A stretch of DNA of 64,000 nucleotides from CAZEDM01 sp964511075 (GTDB lineage Bacteria; Zixibacteria; MSB-5A5; RBG-16-43-9): the NCBI GenBank assembly GCA_964511075.1, contig CAZEDM010000005.1:208452-272451 (forward strand), given 5' to 3'. How positions within the stretch are numbered: the first letter of the stretch is position 1; the number at the start of each line of letters is the position of its first letter. The notes under the pieces are model-generated. The model ran no database searches, was not told where the DNA came from, and saw only the letters and a program-made list of their open reading frames with translations. A program made the position numbers and the translations under genes. Of the stretch, positions 8,799 through 17,176 are shown in pieces.

Positions 8799-9626
8799 AT
8801 GGAAAATCTGAAGGAAAAAATTAAAGAGGCAAAGGATTTCATTCAGAGCAAGATAGATTACCAGCCCCAGATAGGGGTTATCCTGGGCACAGGCTTGGGC
8901 TCCCTGGCTGAGGGTATTAAGGTAGAGCAGAAAATAGATTATCAGAATATACCCCATTTCCCGGTCTCGACCGTGGAAAGCCATGCAGGCAGGCTTTTAC
9001 TCGGTAAAATATCAGACAAGAAGGTCGTGGCTATGCAGGGAAGGTTCCATTACTATGAAGGGTATACTATGCAGCAGATAACCTTCCCGGTGAGGGTTTT
9101 GAAAGAGCTGGGAATAAAACTTCTGATAGTTTCCAATGCCTGCGGAGGCTTGAATCCCCAGTTTAAGGCTGGAGATATTATGGTCATCTCGGACCATATC
9201 AATCTTCTGGGGAACAACCCTCTTATCGGTCCGAATGATGAGTCCCTGGGTCCCAGGTTCCCGGATATGTACAACTGCTATGATAAAGAGTTGATTGCCT
9301 TAGCCGAGGAAACTGCCTTGAAATCGGGGATTAAATTGCAAAAAGGAGTCTATGTGGCAGTTTCGGGACCTAATCTGGAGACAGCGGCAGAATATAGATT
9401 TCTTAGAGGGATTGGTGCGGATGTGGTGGGGATGTCGACTGTTCCGGAGGTAATCGTAGCCCGGCATCAGGGAACCAAGGTCTTGGGTTTTTCAATTGTA
9501 ACGGACATGGGGCTTCCGGATGCATTGAAGCCGACGAATTTGGAGGAGATTATAGCCACCGCCAACAGAGCTGAGCCGAATTTGAAGAAGCTATTGATTA
9601 AGGTGATTGGGGAGTTGAAGATTTAA
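8799..9626 (+). CDS. punA: Purine nucleoside phosphorylase, trimeric type
   Basis: A 275-residue cytosolic enzyme that splits purine nucleosides with phosphate to base and ribose 1-phosphate. Family motifs in order: GVILGTGLGSLA (phosphate loop), HAGRL, MQGRFHYYEGY, SNACGGLNP, GPNLETAAEYRFLR (base/ribose site Glu), VGMSTVPEVIVARH and VTDMGL. Length matches the 270-290 residue trimeric family. ATG 8799 follows AGGAGAGATGACTTAAA. It is separated from divIVA by 58 bases and may belong to the same transcript as a purine-salvage insertion. Confidence 0.93.
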   Translation: MENLKEKIKEAKDFIQSKIDYQPQIGVILGTGLGSLAEGIKVEQKIDYQNIPHFPVSTVESHAGRLLLGKISDKKVVAMQGRFHYYEGYTMQQITFPVRVLKELGIKLLIVSNACGGLNPQFKAGDIMVISDHINLLGNNPLIGPNDESLGPRFPDMYNCYDKELIALAEETALKSGIKLQKGVYVAVSGPNLETAAEYRFLRGIGADVVGMSTVPEVIVARHQGTKVLGFSIVTDMGLPDALKPTNLEEIIATANRAEPNLKKLLIKVIGELKI

Positions 9627-9684
9627 TTATGCAGTGCATTGACCTTGTCAATGCGGGATGTTCCGTTCTTCCTTAAAGGGGAAT

Positions 9685-9735
9685 GGAGTATAAAGCTTTA
9701 GCTTTATCAAAAGTAAACCTAAAGGTTTACACTCC
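9685..9735. repeat. GGAGT...ACTCC dispersed element, short form
   Basis: A 51-base inverted element containing AAAGCTTTAGCTTT and AAACCTAAAGGTTT between GGAGT and ACTCC. It is preceded by GCATTGACCTTGTCAATGC (9630-9648), the same hairpin module seen at 4611 and 54222. Confidence 0.6.
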
Positions 9736-9752
9736 AAAGGACGGTTTCTTAA

Positions 9753-10652
9753 ATGTCTAATCACAACCATAACACCAGACCTGAGCCAGGGGTTTTGTTT
9801 GTTCCTCTGCTTTTGACTGCATTGATGACCCTGGTGGAATTTGGGGGTGGAATTCTATCCGGCAGTTTAGCTTTGATCGGGGATGCCGGGCATATGCTGA
9901 CTGATACCTTAGCCTTAGGATTGAGCTACTTTGCCTTGAAGATATCACAAAGGCCGGCAGATGACAAAAGGACTTACGGATTTCATAGAACCGAGATATT
10001 GGTTGCTCTTGTGAATGGCTTGGTTCTGATTCTGATATCCGTTTATATATTCTATGAGGCTTTCAGGCGTTTTACTTCTCCCCCTGAGATAAAGGCTCCT
10101 TTGATGTTGGCGGTGGCGATTATTGGACTGGTGGTGAATTTAATAGCGATCTTTATTTTGAAAGGCTCAAGCAAGGGGAATCTTAACATCAGAGGAGCAT
10201 TTTTACATGTCCTGGGAGATGCCCTGTCCTCTATCGGAGTAATCGGGGCAGGTATAATCATCTTCTTTACGAAGTTCTATTTAGTGGACCCGATTGTTGC
10301 GATTCTGATCGGGGGAATAATTTTGAGAGGTGCCATAGGTCTGGTAACCGAATCAAGCCATATCCTGTTAGAGGCAGTTCCCAGGCATCTGAGGGTGGAG
10401 GAGATCTCAAGGGAGATTGTAAATATCGAGGGGGTAAAGGATATACACGATTTTCATTTATGGACGATTACCTCCGGTATCTATGCCCTGTCTGGGCACC
10501 TGGTTATCAAGGACCAGATGGTGAGCAAAAGCGACCAGATTTTAAAGGAAGCCAATGCCCTTTTGAAAGAAAAATTTGGTATAACTCATACAACTTTGCA
10601 GTTGGAATGTATGGAATGCAGCAGGTTTCCAGTATGCAATTTAGGGGAATGA
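9753..10652 (+). CDS. Cation diffusion facilitator, Zn/Co/Cd exporter
   Basis: A 299-residue inner-membrane CDF protein. A short His-rich N-terminus (NHNHN) precedes six membrane segments. The metal site is visible as HMLTD in TM2 (GDAGHMLTDTLAL) and HVLGD in TM5, the HxxxD pairs of the Zn/Cd class. The cytosolic C-terminal domain has VKDIHDFHLWTITSG and ends in a Cys-rich tail (CMECSRFPVC) that may bind metal. CDF proteins exchange a divalent metal for protons. It most resembles CzcD/ZitB; the real metal is not certain. Confidence 0.92.
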   Translation: MSNHNHNTRPEPGVLFVPLLLTALMTLVEFGGGILSGSLALIGDAGHMLTDTLALGLSYFALKISQRPADDKRTYGFHRTEILVALVNGLVLILISVYIFYEAFRRFTSPPEIKAPLMLAVAIIGLVVNLIAIFILKGSSKGNLNIRGAFLHVLGDALSSIGVIGAGIIIFFTKFYLVDPIVAILIGGIILRGAIGLVTESSHILLEAVPRHLRVEEISREIVNIEGVKDIHDFHLWTITSGIYALSGHLVIKDQMVSKSDQILKEANALLKEKFGITHTTLQLECMECSRFPVCNLGE

Positions 10653-10753
10653 AAAACGCGTTTATGTTTCCTAAAAAGGATAATATACGAAATGGAGATA
10701 TGAACAAGTTATATGCTATTTGCTCAGCAATAAAACAGAAGGGAGAATCAACA

Positions 10754-10816
10754 ATGAGTAAATGCAAGTTCTGTGGTTCATCTTCGTTCGGCTCCTGTTC
10801 AAATGGCCCAAATTGA
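10754..10816 (+). CDS. Putative 20-residue Cys-rich microprotein
   Basis: A tiny frame, MSKCKFCGSSSFGSCSNGPN, starting at ATG 10754 with AAGGGAG at 10738-10745 as a ribosome site. C-x2-C-G and a third Cys suggest a small metal knuckle. It resembles the C-x-x-C-G-S-x-S-x-G-x-C pattern I associate with short bacterial hypothetical proteins, but this is from memory and the peptide is very short. It lies just before the GIY-YIG-like gene, in a different frame from the CDF gene, and the two may be coexpressed. Confidence 0.4.
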   Translation: MSKCKFCGSSSFGSCSNGPN

Positions 10817-10855
10817 AAACATGAAAGATAATTTTTCGACAGAAGGGAAAAACAC

Positions 10856-11254
10856 ATGGCAACAATAAAACAGGTATCAGAGTCAACACATAAATACACT
10901 GAGGGTCTAAGCAAGATTAGCATTCCGCAGCTGATACATCTTACCCTATCTCAAGCTCAAGATAAAGAATATCTATGGAAGCTTGATTGGGCGTCAAAAC
11001 CGGGTGTCTATCTGTTTTTCAAAAACGACCAGATAAAATATGTCGGTCGCGCTCTAACGACAACACTTGCAAATCGTATTTTTGAGCAGTCAACCGCTTT
11101 CGGTGATCCTAAATGGGATGCAGTCATCAAGGATCCAAACACAACTATTGCAGTCATTGTTCTCGAAGTGGCTGATGCACATATTACAGCTTCGCTCGAA
11201 GCGTATTTGATTGCCGAATTTCGTTCTGAGTTGGTTAATTTACGAAGCAGCTAG
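10856..11254 (+). CDS. GIY-YIG-like nuclease domain protein
   Basis: A 132-residue protein. PGVYLFF...IKYVGRA (about residues 48-66) is the GIY-YIG pair in the GVY/YVG form, followed by an Arg (LANRIF, about residue 75) and a Glu in ASLEAYLIAEF (about residue 115), the positions expected for the catalytic Arg and Glu. The fold cuts DNA in repair, transposition or restriction; the target is unknown. ATG 10856 lies after GAAGGGAAAAACAC. It splits the divIVA-ileS neighbourhood together with punA and the CDF gene and is somewhat richer in A+T, so recent insertion is possible. Confidence 0.6.
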   Translation: MATIKQVSESTHKYTEGLSKISIPQLIHLTLSQAQDKEYLWKLDWASKPGVYLFFKNDQIKYVGRALTTTLANRIFEQSTAFGDPKWDAVIKDPNTTIAVIVLEVADAHITASLEAYLIAEFRSELVNLRSS

Positions 11255-11333
11255 TTCTTTATTATTACTTATTAGCACAAATCAACTTAGGTCAATAAAA
11301 ATAGCGTATATTATAAACTTGAGGTGAGATAAA

Positions 11334-14300
11334 GTGACTTTTAAGGAAATAAAAGAGGATTTCAACTACCCGCGGATGGAGAAAAGGATACTCTCCTTCT
11401 GGAAGGAGCATAAAATCTTTGAGAAGAGTATCCAGATAAGGAAGGATGCTCCTAAATTTGTCTTTTACGAAGGACCTCCTACTGCTAATGGGAAGCCAGG
11501 GGTTCATCATGTTATCTCCAGGACTATTAAGGACTTAATTTGCAGATACAAGACTATGCGCGGATATAGAGTCGATAGAAAAGCTGGCTGGGATACGCAC
11601 GGGCTTCCGGTCGAGATTGAGGTGGAAAAAGAGTTAGGTCTGAAATCCAAAGAGGAGGTTGAGAAATACGGAATTGCCAATTTCAATGCGAAATGCAAGG
11701 AGAGCGTACTCAGGTATCTAAAGGACTGGGATGAGTTAACTGAAAGAATCGGCTACTGGCTGGATTTAAAAGATGCCTATATCACCTATACTAATGAGTA
11801 TATCGAATCGGTCTGGTGGATATTATCTGAATATCATAAAAAAGGATTGATCTACAAAGGGCATAAGATCGTGCCCTATTGTCCCAGATGCGGCACTACC
11901 CTTTCCAGCCATGAGTTAGCTCAGGGGTATGAGGAGACAGAAGACCCCTCGATCTATGTCAAGATGAGGCTGGAGGAATCCAAAGACACTTACTTTCTGG
12001 TCTGGACTACCACACCCTGGACCTTGATCTCCAATGTTGCCCTGGCAGTTCATCCGGAGGTGGATTATGCTAAAATCGAGCATAAGGGGGAAAAACTAAT
12101 ACTGGCAAAGCCGCTTCTGGATAAGGCTATCCGTGGTGAATATAGAATCTTACAGGAGTTCAAAGGAAAAGAACTGGAAAGGAAAAGATACCTTCCGCTG
12201 TTCGAATATGCAAAAGTAGATAAAAGTAAGGCTTTCTACGTCTGCCTGGCTGATTTTGTCACCACCGAGGATGGAACCGGGATTGTGCATATTGCACCTG
12301 CTTTTGGTGCGGACGACTATAACCTGTCAACCGTGTATGATCTACCCTTAGCTCAAACAGTAGATGTGAGTGGCAATTTAACCGATGAGGTTATTCCCTG
12401 GAAAGGTCTTTTTGTCAAGGATGCAGACCCGCAGATATTAGAGGATTTGAAAAAAAGAGGGATCCTCTATTACTCAGGCAAATATGTTCATACTTATCCT
12501 TTCTGCTGGAGATGCGATTCTCCCCTGATCTATTATGCGCGCAAATCCTGGTACATCAAGACTACCGCCTATAAAGACAAGCTGGTAGCTAACAATAACA
12601 GGATAAACTGGTATCCGGAAGAAATAGGAAAAGGACGGTTCGGGGAATGGCTGGAGAATAATGTTGACTGGGCGCTCTCCCGGGAGAGGTTCTGGGGGAC
12701 TCCTCTGAATATCTGGCTCTGCGAAAAATGCGGGGAGGAAAAAAGCGTTGCGAACATCGAGGAGTTGAGGAAACTGGGTAAGAATCTACCCCAGAAATTG
12801 GATTTGCACAAGCCGATGATTGATGAGGTCACTTTTGAGTGCCCGAAATGTAAAGGTATAATGAAAAGAGCGCCGGAGGTTATAGACTGCTGGTTTGATA
12901 CCGGCTCTATGCCCTATGCGCAGTTCCATTACCCCTTTGAGAATAAAGAGCATTTCAAGGAAATGTTCCCGGCTGAGTTCATCAGTGAGGCAGTGGACCA
13001 GACCAGAGGATGGTTTTATTCACTCCTGGCAATCTCAGCTTTCCTTTTTGACCAGCCTGCCTATAAGAATGTTATAGTGATGGAATTCATACTGGATAAA
13101 GAAGGGCAGAAGATGAGTAAACACAAGGGGAACGTTGTAAACCCCTGGGATGTTCTGAATAATCAGGGCGCGGATGCCTTAAGGTGGTATCTGATCTGGG
13201 TAAGCCAACCCTGGCTGCCTACCCGTTTTGATGTGGATGGGGTGACCGAGGTGGAAAGAAAGTTCCTGAGCACCCTGAGGAATACCTATTCCTTTTTTGC
13301 CCTCTACGCCAATATCGACAAGTTCGATCCCTCAGTGGAAAAAGTCGAGGTAGGAAAACGCCCGGAGATCGACAGGTGGATTATCTCCCGGTTAAATTCA
13401 CTGGTTAAGGAAATCATAAAAGACTTGGATGGTTACGATATCACCAGAGCATCGAGGAAAATACAGGATTTCGTCATGGAGGACCTGTCCAACTGGTACG
13501 TCAGAAGGAACCGCAGGAGATTCTGGCAATCGGCTATGGATTCGAGTAAGGTTGCGGCCTATCAGACCCTGTGGGAGGTTTTGGTCGACCTGAGCAGGCT
13601 GATTGCCCCTTATGTGCCCTTTATCTCAGAGGAACTTTACCAGGAATTAATGGTCCAAAAAATAAAGTCATCTTCCCGCAGCGTACATCTGGAGGATTAT
13701 CCCGAGTTCAAGGAGGAGCTGATCGATCTTAAGTTAGAGGATAAGATGGATAAGGCCAGGATTGTTGCCTCCTTAGCCCGTGCAGGCAGGAATAGAGTCG
13801 GAATTAAGGTTAGACAGCCCCTGGACAAGATGCTGGTCTTGATTCCACCCCGGGCAAAAAAAGATGAGCTGGAGGCGATTTTACCCTTGATTTCTGAGGA
13901 GATAAATATTAAGAATATAAGCTTGGTTCAGGATGAGCTTCTGCTGGTGGATTTAAAAGCCAAGCCGAAATTCCAGTCCCTGGGCCCCAAGTACGGGAAA
14001 AAGGCGAATAAAGTGGCTGGACTTATCAGCTCGCTTGAGGCCGAAAGCCTGAAACAGGTGAAATCCCAGGGGAAGATTGACCTGGAGCTCGAGGGAGAGA
14101 AGATCGAGCTTACCCTGGAGGATCTGGAATTGGAGGAGGTGGAGAAAGAAGGGCTGGTGGTGGAGTCTGGCGACGGATATAAGATAGGGATAGACCCTAA
14201 TCTCAGCCAGTCGTTGAAAGATGAGGGTTTTGCCCGGGAGCTGGTTAACAAAATTCAGAATATGAGGAGACAGGCCGGTTTTCAGGTTATGGATAAGATT

Positions 14301-14480
14301 AAAGTTGACATAAAAGGAACCGAAAGAATAGAGAAGGCAGTAGAATCCTTTGAGGATTATATAAAAAAAGAAACCTTAGCTGAAGCCATATCCTGCTCCG
14401 GAGAAAAAGGGGAACTTTCCCTGGAGTGGGATATCAATGGAGAAAAAACGAAAATCTCCGTGACCAGGATAAAGAGATGA
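11334..14480 (+). CDS. ileS: Isoleucyl-tRNA synthetase, eukaryote/archaeal-like type
   Basis: A 1048-residue class I synthetase. The HIGH element appears as PTANGKPGVHHV, the KMSKS loop as KMSKHKGN, and the editing CP1 domain contains WTTTPWTL and GTGIVHIAPAFG. Zinc-ribbon pairs CPRCG and CEKCG...CPKC lie in the catalytic insertions. The length, the PTANGKPGVHH form and the C-terminal DUF5915-type domain put it in the IleS2-like group, which also holds mupirocin-tolerant enzymes. It starts with GTG 11334 after GAGGTGAGATAAA. The last codons overlap dksA by ATGA, so the downstream genes are coupled. Confidence 0.95.
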   Translation: MTFKEIKEDFNYPRMEKRILSFWKEHKIFEKSIQIRKDAPKFVFYEGPPTANGKPGVHHVISRTIKDLICRYKTMRGYRVDRKAGWDTHGLPVEIEVEKELGLKSKEEVEKYGIANFNAKCKESVLRYLKDWDELTERIGYWLDLKDAYITYTNEYIESVWWILSEYHKKGLIYKGHKIVPYCPRCGTTLSSHELAQGYEETEDPSIYVKMRLEESKDTYFLVWTTTPWTLISNVALAVHPEVDYAKIEHKGEKLILAKPLLDKAIRGEYRILQEFKGKELERKRYLPLFEYAKVDKSKAFYVCLADFVTTEDGTGIVHIAPAFGADDYNLSTVYDLPLAQTVDVSGNLTDEVIPWKGLFVKDADPQILEDLKKRGILYYSGKYVHTYPFCWRCDSPLIYYARKSWYIKTTAYKDKLVANNNRINWYPEEIGKGRFGEWLENNVDWALSRERFWGTPLNIWLCEKCGEEKSVANIEELRKLGKNLPQKLDLHKPMIDEVTFECPKCKGIMKRAPEVIDCWFDTGSMPYAQFHYPFENKEHFKEMFPAEFISEAVDQTRGWFYSLLAISAFLFDQPAYKNVIVMEFILDKEGQKMSKHKGNVVNPWDVLNNQGADALRWYLIWVSQPWLPTRFDVDGVTEVERKFLSTLRNTYSFFALYANIDKFDPSVEKVEVGKRPEIDRWIISRLNSLVKEIIKDLDGYDITRASRKIQDFVMEDLSNWYVRRNRRRFWQSAMDSSKVAAYQTLWEVLVDLSRLIAPYVPFISEELYQELMVQKIKSSSRSVHLEDYPEFKEELIDLKLEDKMDKARIVASLARAGRNRVGIKVRQPLDKMLVLIPPRAKKDELEAILPLISEEINIKNISLVQDELLLVDLKAKPKFQSLGPKYGKKANKVAGLISSLEAESLKQVKSQGKIDLELEGEKIELTLEDLELEEVEKEGLVVESGDGYKIGIDPNLSQSLKDEGFARELVNKIQNMRRQAGFQVMDKIKVDIKGTERIEKAVESFEDYIKKETLAEAISCSGEKGELSLEWDINGEKTKISVTRIKR

Positions 14481-14866
14481 AGAAAAAAGATCTGGAGAAA
14501 TACGAGAAGCTCCTTCTGGCTAAAAGGGCAGAGCTCATTGCTGAGATGGGACTTCTGAAAAAGGAAGCCTTTGATTCCACCATCAAGGATTCCACCGGTG
14601 AGCTTTCCTCCTATTCCTACCATATGGCTGACCAGGGGACCGATGCTATGGAGAGGGAGAAGGCATTTCTCTTCCATTCCAAGAGCGGGAGATTGCTTTA
14701 TCATATCGATGAGGCCCTGCGGCGCATCAAGGACAAGACCTACGGTAAATGTCAGGAGTGCGGGCAGGAGATAAGCTCAGCCAGATTACAGGCGGTTCCT
14801 CATGCCAGGCTCTGCATCAAGTGCAAAGAGAAGGAAGAGAAAAAGAAGCTGGTGGAAAGTGAATAG
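14477..14866 (+). CDS. DksA/TraR-family zinc finger protein
   Basis: A 129-residue protein with an N-terminal coiled coil (residues about 1-75) and a four-Cys zinc finger, C-Q-E-C-G...C-I-K-C (residues about 95-120). DksA proteins enter the secondary channel of RNA polymerase and, often with ppGpp, reset promoter choice. The tip region reads MADQGTDAMEREK, with two acidic residues, nearer to YteA/TraR-like relatives than to E. coli DksA. ATG 14477 overlaps the ileS stop by ATGA. A frame upstream exists but lies inside ileS. ileS-dksA-lspA-rluD is a recurrent arrangement. Confidence 0.88.
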   Translation: MKKKDLEKYEKLLLAKRAELIAEMGLLKKEAFDSTIKDSTGELSSYSYHMADQGTDAMEREKAFLFHSKSGRLLYHIDEALRRIKDKTYGKCQECGQEISSARLQAVPHARLCIKCKEKEEKKKLVESE

Positions 14867-14883
14867 TCTTTTTAGCCGGAGAA

Positions 14884-15414
14884 TTGAAGAGTAAATTTTT
14901 ATGGATTAGCCTGCTGGTTCTGGTTCTGGACCAGTTGTCCAAGAACCTGGTGGCATCATCCCTTAAAATGGGTGATTCCATCCCGGTGTTGGGCAATTTT
15001 TTTAGGCTGACCTATATTTTGAATCCTGGTGGAGTTTTCGGGACTAAATTAGGCAGTAACTTCTTCTACTCCCTGATCTCGGTTGTAGCGATCCTTGTCG
15101 CTGGTTACATTTACTTCAAAAGCAGAAGCCAGGGGAGGATATTGTATATAGCCTTCTCCCTGGTCCTGGGCGGGGCTTTGGGCAACCTGATAGACCGTAT
15201 AAGGTATGGAAGGGTATTGGATTTTCTGGATTTCGATTTCCTTAATATTCACCTACCTCCTCTTAAATCCGGATTCATAGATTTCTCCGGTTTATATTTA
15301 GACCGCTGGCCCGTTTTCAATATTGCAGATAGCGCGGTGACCATCGGGATGATTCTAATTCTATGGTATGTTATAATGCCCAGAAAAAGTAGCATTTCCA
15401 CTCCTCAAAGGTGA
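14884..15414 (+). CDS. lspA: Lipoprotein signal peptidase
   Basis: A 176-residue inner-membrane aspartic protease with four membrane segments that removes signal peptides from diacylglyceryl prolipoproteins. Conserved blocks: DQLSKNLV, NPGGVFG, GGALGNLIDRIRYGRVLDFLDF and FNIADSAVTIG; the catalytic aspartates are those of V-L-D-F and I-A-D-S. The start is TTG 14884 (Met-Lys-Ser-Lys), 17 bases after dksA, with GCCGGAGAA as ribosome site. It serves the many lipoproteins of this window. Confidence 0.93.
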   Translation: MKSKFLWISLLVLVLDQLSKNLVASSLKMGDSIPVLGNFFRLTYILNPGGVFGTKLGSNFFYSLISVVAILVAGYIYFKSRSQGRILYIAFSLVLGGALGNLIDRIRYGRVLDFLDFDFLNIHLPPLKSGFIDFSGLYLDRWPVFNIADSAVTIGMILILWYVIMPRKSSISTPQR

Positions 15415-15445
15415 AGCCAAAAGCTTTACGCTCCAGTGCAGGCGA

Positions 15446-16411
15446 ATGGACGAGATTATCAAGGTAAAAACTACAGCAGAAGATAAAGGCAAGAGGCTGG
15501 ATTTATTTCTGGCTGGTAAAGACTTTGGTCTTTCCCGTTCCCGGATTCAGAGGCTGATTAAGGAAGGCAGGATTTTAGTAGAGGATAAAAAAGTCAAATC
15601 GCATTATAAGATAAAAGGCGACGAAAGAGTTTCCATCCAGGTTCCCCCTCCGGAGAAACTGTCTCTGGAACCGCAGGATATCCCGCTGGATATTGTTTAC
15701 GAGGATAAAGACCTTCTGGTGGTGAATAAGAAAGCCGGAATGGTAGTTCATCCTGCAGCCGGGAATTATTCAGGCACTTTGGTCAATGCACTTTTATTTC
15801 ACTGTGAGGATTTATCTGGCATAAATGGGGTTTTGCGTCCGGGCATAGTTCACCGCCTGGATAAGAACACTTCTGGACTTTTAGTTGTGGCAACAAATGA
15901 TTTTGCTCATAAGGGATTGGTTGCTCAGCTCAAGGGAAGGAGTTTAACCAGAGAATATGCGGCATTCTGCTGGGGGAATTTATCTGAGACCAAAGGGATT
16001 ATTGAAGCCCATATCGGCAGATCGGTCAAAGACCGGAAGAAAATGACCGTAGTGAAACAACAAGGAAAAGAAGCCATAACCGAATATCAGGTGTTAGAGA
16101 GGTTTCAACTTGGAGACTACCTTAGGATAAAGCTCAAAACCGGGAGGACCCACCAGATAAGGGTCCATTTTTTATATCTGAACCACCCGCTTATAGGTGA
16201 CCCGGAATACGAAGGCAGGAAAAAGCACCTGGGGATGATAAAAGAAAACCTGAAAGCTCAGGCAAATCAGGCTCTGAAATTGATAGACAGACAGGCTCTG
16301 CATGCCAGGAAAATAGGCTTTGTTCATCCGAGAAGTGAAAGATATATGGAGTTTGAGTCGGAGTTGCCAGAAGATATGAAAAAACTTTTGGATTTCTTAA
16401 GGAGAAATTAA
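15446..16411 (+). CDS. rluD: Pseudouridine synthase, RluD family
   Basis: A 321-residue RluA-family enzyme: N-terminal S4 RNA-binding domain (residues about 14-75) and catalytic domain with the signature PGIVHRLDKNTSGLLVVA, whose Asp attacks the uridine. GRTHQIRVH and HARKIGFVHP follow. It isomerises uridines in 23S rRNA; RluD (positions 1911/1915/1917 in E. coli) is the best guess from full length plus S4. It ends the ileS-dksA-lspA block, 31 bases after lspA. Confidence 0.9.
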   Translation: MDEIIKVKTTAEDKGKRLDLFLAGKDFGLSRSRIQRLIKEGRILVEDKKVKSHYKIKGDERVSIQVPPPEKLSLEPQDIPLDIVYEDKDLLVVNKKAGMVVHPAAGNYSGTLVNALLFHCEDLSGINGVLRPGIVHRLDKNTSGLLVVATNDFAHKGLVAQLKGRSLTREYAAFCWGNLSETKGIIEAHIGRSVKDRKKMTVVKQQGKEAITEYQVLERFQLGDYLRIKLKTGRTHQIRVHFLYLNHPLIGDPEYEGRKKHLGMIKENLKAQANQALKLIDRQALHARKIGFVHPRSERYMEFESELPEDMKKLLDFLRRN

Positions 16412-16470
16412 AAGGCCTTCTCTAAAATTGGCCTAATGAATCAGGCGATTAAATATTCTTTAAAAATCTC

Positions 16471-16499
16471 TTGCTTTTTTTAGCGGATTTCCTTAGAAT
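16471..16499 (+). promoter_or_regulatory. Sigma-70 promoter of ferritin-like gene
   Basis: TTGCTT at 16471-16476, 17-base spacer, TAGAAT at 16494-16499; gene start at 16543 with CGGAGG at 16531-16536 as ribosome site. Confidence 0.55.
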
Positions 16500-16542
16500 A
16501 GGGGGAATTGATTAAACCCTAATCAAAAAACGGAGGTATTAA

Positions 16543-16959
16543 ATGAGCAAGGAGCTGAATGACAAGCTGAACGATGCCATTGCCCGGGAGATTGCGGTCT
16601 CCATTCAGTATATGTGGCAGCACGTTATGGGCGAGGGCATGGAAAGCCCGGGTGTGCTGGATGTCTTCAAAAAGATCGCCATAGTGGAGATGAAGCACGC
16701 TGAGGCAATTGCCGAGAGGCTGGATTTTCTTGGCGGAACCCCCACCACCAAGCCGGATGACATCAAGATCGGCGGAAGCCTGCAGAAGATGATAGAGGAC
16801 GATATCATGGCAGAAAAGGATGCCATAAAACTTTATAGGGATATCATTGCCTTGGCGAATAAGGAGACGGATATCGTCACCCGCAAGTTGTTTGAGGACA
16901 TCCTGGTGGAAGAAGAAGGGCATCTGGCTGAATTTCAGACGCTCTTAGGAAAGAAGTAA
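16543..16959 (+). CDS. Ferritin-like (bacterioferritin-related) protein
   Basis: A 138-residue four-helix protein with the di-iron pattern of the ferritin-like superfamily: Glu in AREIAVSIQYMWQH, E-x-x-H in VEMKHAEAIAERL, Glu in MAEKDAIKLY and E-x-x-H in VEEEGHLAEF. Length and motifs fit a bacterioferritin-like or DPS-related rubrerythrin-type protein without a rubredoxin domain. It likely handles iron or peroxide in the cytosol. It has its own promoter and is followed by two hairpins. Whether heme is bound cannot be said. Confidence 0.85.
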   Translation: MSKELNDKLNDAIAREIAVSIQYMWQHVMGEGMESPGVLDVFKKIAIVEMKHAEAIAERLDFLGGTPTTKPDDIKIGGSLQKMIEDDIMAEKDAIKLYRDIIALANKETDIVTRKLFEDILVEEEGHLAEFQTLLGKK

Positions 16960-16978
16960 TATCAGATAATTTTTGTAG

Positions 16979-17037
16979 GGGCAGACCTCTGTGTCTGCCC
17001 TTTGCTTTAGTAGGGGCGTTCAATTGAACGCCCCTAC
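16979..17037. repeat. Two GTAGGGGC-type palindromes
   Basis: The first, GGGCAGAC-CTCTGT-GTCTGCCC (16979-17000), is followed by a T-rich stretch and could end the ferritin-like transcript. The second is a perfect 28-base palindrome (17010-17037) whose 14-base arm is GTAGGGGCGTTCAA. The shared GTAGGGGC edges with different cores suggest a repeat family. Confidence 0.7.
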
Positions 17038-17040
17038 ATT

Positions 17041-17176
17041 CTTTTTGACATCACTCCCGCCTCTGGCGGGATTTTCAACCTTACCCTTTCCTAAAAGTAG
17101 AGAGGTTTTGAGTAGGGGCAACCTCTTTAAAAATAAACCCTTGAAATTCTATGTTCAAGGGTTTATAATAACTTAT
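17041..17176 (+). repeat. Promoter-carrying repeat, copy 1
   Basis: A unit of about 135 bases: TTTTTGAC, a CCCGCC-TCT-GGCGGG hairpin with ATTTTC, an imperfect CTCTCC/GAGAGG-type stretch, AACCTCTTTAAAAATAAACCC, then a sigma-70 promoter. Four copies occur, each directly before a gene. Confidence 0.75.
17141..17169 (+). promoter_or_regulatory. Sigma-70 promoter, PD40 copy 1, leaderless
   Basis: TTGAAA at 17141-17146, 17-base spacer, perfect TATAAT at 17164-17169. The ATG at 17177 begins 7 bases later. Confidence 0.75.
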
